Program-made: the position numbers and the translations under genes | DNA from: Siphonodentalium dalli | Lineage: Eukaryota > Mollusca > Scaphopoda > Gadilida > Siphonodentaliidae | NCBI GenBank assembly: GCA_032622095.1 | Contig: CP136063.1 | Coordinates: 216,891,982-216,955,981, forward strand | Direction: 5' to 3' | DNA: 64,000 nucleotides | Shown here: piece by piece, positions 58,960-64,000 of the stretch | Layout of the letters: the number at the start of each line of letters is the position of its first letter | How positions within the stretch are numbered: the first letter of the stretch is position 1 | The notes under the pieces: generated by a model | What the model was told of the DNA's origin: nothing | The model's database searches: none | The model's input: the letters and a program-made list of their open reading frames with translations, nothing else

Positions 58960-59310
58960 TGACACAATCTTTTTTTTATGAGTTATGTCACTTGCTCCGC
59001 CCATATTTTGACAGGTGACCCCAATTGAACAAATTTGAATCCCAATCTCACAAGGAACCTCCATACCAAATATCAGCTAAATCGGCCTGATGGTTTCTGA
59101 GAAGTCGTTTTAAGAATTACTATGGAGGGAAAGAATTATGTCCCATATTTGACGTGGGGACCTCATTTGAAAAATATGCATGTGAGTCACTTAGGGAACT
59201 TTCATGCCAAACATGAATCTATTTGGTGAGCTAATAAAAGGTTGGCAATGTATTTGAGCTGTTGAGAAACAATTATTGAGTCCAGTCGTTTCATTAATTG
59301 CTTATGTAAG
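58960..59310. repeat. Dispersed repeat ('gaccccaattgaacaaattt' family)
   Basis: 'gaacaaatttgaatcccaat', 'ggaacctccataccaaatat', 'gagaagtcgttttaagaatt'. Related to 62205-62600. This sort of repeat is frequent in molluscan genomes (from memory). Confidence 0.65.
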
Positions 59311-60149
59311 GTTATACGCTTGTTTCAATATAGCGCCGTCTAAAAAAACTAAAGCCACGAGCTTACTTTGTCGACGTCTAGAATCAGATATGCCACAATA
59401 ACGCCAATTTATATTGTTAATTAGTTTTGCTTTGTTCGATATCGTAGATAGTATAAATATATGTTATGAATGTTTCGAGGAGAAAAAGAGAGACCATTAG
59501 AAAGATCAGGGATTCGTCGTGCGGAAGTCGCTGTGTATTGTATGTCTGTTGTGTAAACTCGGAAGCTTGGTATATAATTATCGAAGAACTAATTCGACAC
59601 ATCGTTATTAAAGTGAGCTAATGCCCAATTAGACAAAACAGTTGGCGGAGAATCACGGACTGGGTTATTTTTATGCAAACATAATATACCGATGGACACA
59701 ATACCAGAATTTGAACAACATGTTGCAGACATTAAATCTGGAATGGTGCATTTGCGAGTTTATTTGATCCAGCCGATGTAACTCTATTTCGAAGAGTAAA
59801 ACAGTTTCTTCGATTCAGGAAAGATCACCTTGGATGATTTATATGAAATTACAACCACGCCAGTTTATGTACAATTCTATCCAACAGGCCTCTTTTTTCG
59901 CACGTCTCTCAATTACTGATTCACAAATTGTGAGGGGTGGAGGTAACACGTCATGGGATTGCTTGCCGTTCGCTGAATCTATGTTATGACAAGTACAGGT
60001 ACATGGCCAAAATGTTTTGCGGTTCATAGTTTTTGTTATATTGCTCTCTTACCGATTGGCTTCATATGATGTGCATGATGCTATCTCAACTGCACGACCG
60101 TATAAGATAATTCAGCCTTTTTCACGAAAATCAACACGTTATGGGCTTA

Positions 60150-60465
60150 TAATAGGATTTGTTTTTGGTTCATAATTGGTGTAGAATTGCCTCATGTTGA
60201 GTCCATAACGAACGGAAAATGAGTGTGTTAGTGCCATTATGGACCCATAATGATTTATAAGTTCATAATATGTGGAACACAACACAAATAAACCAACTCT
60301 TGGCTTACCATATATACGCTCTTTAAAATGCGTTTTCACAGTGGCCCGCGCCATAAAACGGATATAAGTCCACTATGGGCCTATTTCAGAATCAAGTAAT
60401 CCAATGAGAACCTATGTGAATATTTTCGTTCGATTATGAACCTATTTGCGCGAGCACATGATGAA
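60150..60465 (-). mobile_element. MITE family 2 copy inside duplicated block B
   Basis: As in block A, but with its right end ('gcgcgagcac') better preserved. It therefore predates the duplication. Confidence 0.75.
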
Positions 60466-60515
60466 CATACATTACTAGACACCTTTTGCATAATGAACTA
60501 CGATATATATCTTGG

Positions 60516-61017
60516 TTAAAGGCACGTGAGGCCTTAGTTGTGGAAAATATTCATATTTGTTCCAATCACCAAAAACAGAAAAACATTAAAATGCATAGAG
60601 TTTCGTTCATATATACCATGACTATCGCGTAAACAGCATGTTATCATAAAGACATACTATATTTTACCCAAGCAAGAGCCTGATTGTGTTACAGAAGACA
60701 GCACAATGCTACTGGCTAATCACACACAAATGGCATAAACGCTCTTTATTTGTTCCATATCAGGAATTCACCAACAAAGAACGCTCTTTATGTTTACCAT
60801 CATAATATAAACAAACACCAGAAAAGTTACTTTTTATGCTTTTGTTTACATAACAATGGTCAAACAAATGACAATAACATATTGTTTATGCGATATTTCT
60901 TATTTGTATACGGACAAAGTCGGTCTACATTTTGATGTTCTTTCTGTTTGTGGCTGTTTTTGACGGGTGGAAATATTTTTACAGGATACCCACCGCCAAG
61001 GCCAACCGTACCTTTAA
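60516..61017 (-). mobile_element. MITE family 1, full-length copy (502 bp) with an empty site in block A
   Basis: TTAAAGGCAC at 60516 and GTACCTTTAA to 61017. Block A has 'ttggttagatagattttttt' where block B has 'ttggttaa[insert]ttaattagattttttt'. That supports TTAA as the target duplication. Confidence 0.95.
60739..60789 (+). promoter_or_regulatory. Two-box module in MITE 1 copy at 60516
   Basis: ACGCTCTTT at 60739 and 60781, 42 bases apart, with 'ccatatcaggaattcaccaa' between. Confidence 0.5.
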
Positions 61018-61450
61018 TTAGATTTTTTTTAGAGTTTGTATGTCGAGGAGCTCTGGTTTCCAAGGAATTAACCCTGGAAATGATCCACACATTTCTTGTC
61101 TATATGTTGATGAATGACGATCTTCATCAAGGTAAATCAACAATAAACTGAATGTTTGAACAAAATTTAGAGTAAACATTATGCATGTGGCCAACACTTT
61201 CATAGCAACAGTTGAGGTCACATGTTTCCGAATATCTGAGTTTTCCACTGCCCATCCGTGACGTGGCATAAATCGCCTGCTTTGTTTTGTTATGATTTAT
61301 GTGAAATAAGCAAGTATATCAGTATTCCATTCCACGTATAAGCTATTTTGGGATTACAAAGATTATAAACAAGAGTCGCTCGCCAGACTATCGGGACTGA
61401 GAATACTGGGACTGTGAATTATATTGCAGTCTGTACAACTAAGAATAACT

Positions 61451-61696
61451 TTAACCCTTTGAGAGCCAGGTCCGATTTTTGTATCAACCCATATACCCCG
61501 TGCCAATGCATTCTCTTATATATGCGAGTCGACCATAGGTCGCCTCGCATATATAAGAGAATGCATTGGCCTAACATTTATTTATTTATTTTTTACAATT
61601 TATTACAATTTTAATAATTTATTCTTATATTCTTTAACAGACTTATTTTGTAGGTTTAGGGACGATGAGATCGGCCCCTGGCACTCAAAGGGTTAA
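61451..61696 (+). mobile_element. piggyBac-like MITE with one 69-bp palindrome
   Basis: Left end TTAACCCTTTGAGAGCCAGG; right end reversed TTAACCCTTTGAGTGCCAGG, giving a ~26-bp terminal inverted repeat within TTAA edges. The arms differ from those of the 21415/50416 elements after the first ten bases. The internal hairpin at 61502-61570 is nevertheless identical to 21558-21626, preceded by a similar 'cccngtgcc'/'ccctgtgcc'. Confidence 0.9.
61502..61570. repeat. 69-bp quasi-palindrome, third host element
   Basis: Same 69 bases as 21558-21626; one asymmetric pair near the centre. Confidence 0.93.
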
Positions 61697-62204
61697 AACA
61701 TCTTATCGTCTTCTCAGTCACTCTCACCTATTCTAAGATGAACATTTTACAAGAACTGCATTTTCTTTTCTTTGGACCCATTATGATTCCATAATTATTT
61801 AAACCATCTCAAGTTATACCATGTCCCAAAAGTGAAAGGTAACAACATTTAGATCAGGTTCAGTCAGCATCATTCATGGCACCCTAGATATATCATACCG
61901 TATCGAGATATGATATCGACATATTAGTGATTGCTATAATCCTCATTACATACACGAGAAGGGTTAGTATCATATATACAGATGACATTATAACACCTAT
62001 ATAAACTGGTAACATATCATAACCCATGTATTATCATAGTAATCTATATATACCAAACCTTACTTCTACATCACAAATAGTTTCTCGTGTACAGAAGTGG
62101 GTGGGGAGTGTTAAATTTCCTATCTCGGTCCATTTTGGTCCAATATACAAGTATCACCAATCATCAAAGGACCTGGATATCCATTTGTCCAGGTAAATAT
62201 ATTC
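61697..62204. other. No gene recognised
   Basis: AT-rich, no repeat or ORF of note. Confidence 0.5.
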
Positions 62205-62600
62205 ACCTGGATAAGTGGTAGTTAACACAACGTGACCCCATTTGAACAAATCTGAATCCCAGTCACCCAAATGAATCTCCATACCAAAATATTAAATATC
62301 CCCGATGGTTCTTGAGAGGAAGTCGTTTTACGAATTACTACGGAGAGAAAGAGTTGTTGCCATGGCACATATTTGACCCGGTGACCCCCATTTGAACAAA
62401 TCTGAATGTGAGTCACCTAGGAAAATCCATTCTAATTGTGAACCGATTTGGTCTTGTGGATCTGGAGAAGAAAATTGTTGATGGACGGACGAAAGGACAC
62501 ACCGATAGACGGATACGCCGACAGACGAACAGACAAACAAATCAATTCAGTACTCTCCCCATTTTTGTCTTTGAAAAATCAAGAGTATACTGAGTTCACC
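62205..62600. repeat. Dispersed repeat, 'gaccccatttgaacaaatct' family, two partial units
   Basis: 'tttgaacaaatctgaat' at about 62239 and 62391; 'ttgatggacggacgaaagga' tail at about 62477-62540. Related to 58960-59310. ORFs here are artefacts of the repeat. Confidence 0.7.
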
Positions 62601-62639
62601 TGGTTGAGTAGTGTTAACACAATAATATTGGAAAAGCAG

Positions 62640-63180
62640 AATTGACCTTGAATTGACCATTTTGAAGGTCAGGTCGGATTCACGATTTGACCCGTCCAAA
62701 ACACTCCCCGGACAAAATTACCCGTAGGTATCAAATTTCGTCGAAATCCGTCCAGCAGTTTTCCCGGCCATAGCTAACAGACAAACAAACAGAAGTCCCA
62801 AAATATATATTAGATCATTTGTGGGTACCCGTTTCAAGGTGAAGGTCACATCGGGCGGAAAAACTGACCCGATGGAAATCTTCCCCATCCCCAGGAACCC
62901 CTAAGTACGAACACAGAATCATACAACACGCTCATGTCTGTACACAGACACAACACGCTCTTTATCAACGACACTGCGGATACGAACGCTCTTTAACTAT
63001 CACGCGATTAATTTTCCCATGAACTACCCATTGCTGTGGCGGGGGATTGGAGAATGAGTGCTCTGACGTTCTCAGAAGCGGTGCGATGACATTCCAGCTT
63101 GGATTTTACCCTTAGATAGGAAGTTTGGGCTCAATCCGTCCATAGCTAACAGACAAACAAACAGAAGTCCCAAAATATAC
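62640..63180. repeat. Dispersed repeat pair ending 'agctaacagacaaacaaaca'
   Basis: The sequence 'catagctaacagacaaacaa' plus 'acagaagtcccaaaatata' occurs at about 62770 and 63143. Between them lie two ACGCTCTTT boxes (62955 and 62986) 31 bases apart. Confidence 0.7.
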
Positions 63181-63188
63181 AGTAAACT

Positions 63189-63300
63189 GTTTTTATGGAG
63201 ATGTAACCGTGAGGTAAGTGGTCATAACTTGTATGTAAAACCCTTCGGTTTTTACACAAGGTATGACCACTTACCTCACGGTTACATCTCCATCAAAACA
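63189..63300. repeat. Inverted repeat, ~54-bp arms, almost no loop
   Basis: 'tgtttttatggagatgtaac' at 63189 pairs with 'gttacatctccatcaaaaca' ending at 63300. The arms pair with a few mismatches around a 'cccttcgg' turn. Confidence 0.92.
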
Positions 63301-63798
63301 ATCCACATGACAGTTAATCCTTATATTCCTTGCTGAATAATCGAGGGATATTTCTTCTCGACAGATCTTACACGTCTTCACAAACAATGTCATTTTTCTG
63401 GGTTAAATGTAAAAATAACGAATCACCGGCCGGGAATGGCGAATCTTGAATGAAAATTGATTATATTGCAAGTGTGGGGAAGCCGATCGCTCAGAATCGT
63501 AGAACTGTATATAGTTATAACTTTAATAACCTGATTACGAGAATAAATCAACCAAACTTGTAATTATACGGAAAATATATGTGCATTTTTAGGAATACCG
63601 ATTGCTCATCAAATATCATAATTTGTTTTAATCTAATATAATTAAAAGGCCACCATAAAAGCAGGGAGTAGTTCTATCAATTTGTTATATGACCTCAAAT
63701 ATGGAATTTCATCACGTGAGTTGTTTCACCGGAAAATTTGGTTAAGTCAATATATATACACTGGAAAACACATTTTGTTTGAGAATAGTTTTGTCTTC
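63301..63798. other. No gene recognised
   Basis: Unique AT-rich sequence between the inverted repeat and the last MITE. Confidence 0.5.
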
Positions 63799-64000
63799 TT
63801 AAAGGTACGGTTGGCCTTGGCGGTGGGTATCCTGTAAAAATATTTCCACCCGTCAAAAACAGCCACAAACAGAAAGAACATCAAAATGTAGACCGACTTT
63901 GTCCGTATACAAATAAGAAATATCGCATAAACAATATGTTATTGTCATTTGTTTGACCATTGTTATGTAAACAAAAGCATAAAAAGTTACTTTTCTGGTG
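63799..64000 (+). mobile_element. MITE family 1, left part, cut by the window end
   Basis: TTAAAGGTACGGTTGGCCTT and the following 200 bases match the other copies. It shares 'acagccacaaacagaaagaa' and 'gtagaccgactttg' with the copy at 60516 rather than with those at 16772/17270, so these two are the closest pair. Confidence 0.95.

Larger units (their letters stand above)
59320..61373 (+). repeat. Duplicated ~1.5-kb block, copy B, with a 502-bp MITE insertion
   Basis: Matches copy A (52313-53844) from 'ttgtttcaatatagcgccgt' to 'gattataaacaag'. The extra length is the MITE family 1 insert at 60516-61017. It also keeps a segment in the MITE 2 part ('gaacctatttgcgcgagcac', about 60446) that copy A has lost. 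Confidence 0.92.

Overview
The window looks like intergenic or intronic DNA from a repeat-rich animal genome. It is AT-rich, has no operon structure, no tRNA or rRNA gene, and no long cellular reading frame that I can recognise. A marine mollusc (gastropod or bivalve) is my best guess. The basis is the style of the repeats: a LINE tail of the form AACGTYRTTTTGCAA followed by ATTG/ATCA repeats, tandem-repeat elements with GGACGGACGG-rich ends, and the 'gaccccatttgaacaaat' and 'aagatggccg' repeat families. This is inference from pattern memory, not a database result.

Coding content is almost entirely from retroelements. From left to right: a non-LTR (LINE) endonuclease region on the minus strand with a 2A-like DVHKNPGP motif (1-1010); an intact 346-codon LINE ORF1-type protein on the minus strand with no ORF2 beside it (5486-6526); a possible reverse transcriptase (RT) scrap (6715-6950); a decayed RT on the minus strand (10690-11765); a broken ORF1 (30550-31290); a decayed RT on the plus strand (36880-38480) split by a small DNA element with a 9-bp target duplication; a LINE ORF2 C-terminal zinc-finger piece (42485-42845); a Penelope-like GIY-YIG endonuclease piece (55340-55900); and a jockey-type gag ORF1 with its 5' leader (55900-57648), split by the same small DNA element.

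Non-autonomous DNA elements fill much of the rest. MITE family 1 has 502-bp full-length copies with TTAA ends, at 9897, 16772, 17270, 27430, 60516 and 63799; two of these lie tail to tail and form a 1-kb inverted repeat. MITE family 2 is about 330 bp with copies at 37010, 39390, 53125, 56240 and 60150. MITE family 3 lies at 41205, 49252, 51088 and 58494. piggyBac-like TTAACCCTTT elements at 21415, 50416 and 61451 carry a striking 69-bp quasi-palindrome. Two Helitron2/Helentron-like elements with internal tandem repeats lie at 7105 and 13730. A 1.5-kb duplicated block occurs at 52313 and 59320; the second copy holds a MITE that the first lacks, which gives an empty-site comparison.

Tandem arrays include a ~100-bp satellite with a short variant every ~470 bp (3711-4680), a ~366-bp satellite (25209-27180), a complex GC-richer array (44100-44890) and a TA microsatellite (3277-3341). 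The large remaining stretches (8161-9896, 17772-19019, 31291-35621, 44891-49251 and others) contain only short unrecognised ORFs. The most unusual signals are the shared 69-bp palindrome, a two-box ACGCTCTTT module with a fixed 42-bp spacing in otherwise different MITE families, and a retrotransposed composite made of a LINE leader joined directly to a LINE tail.
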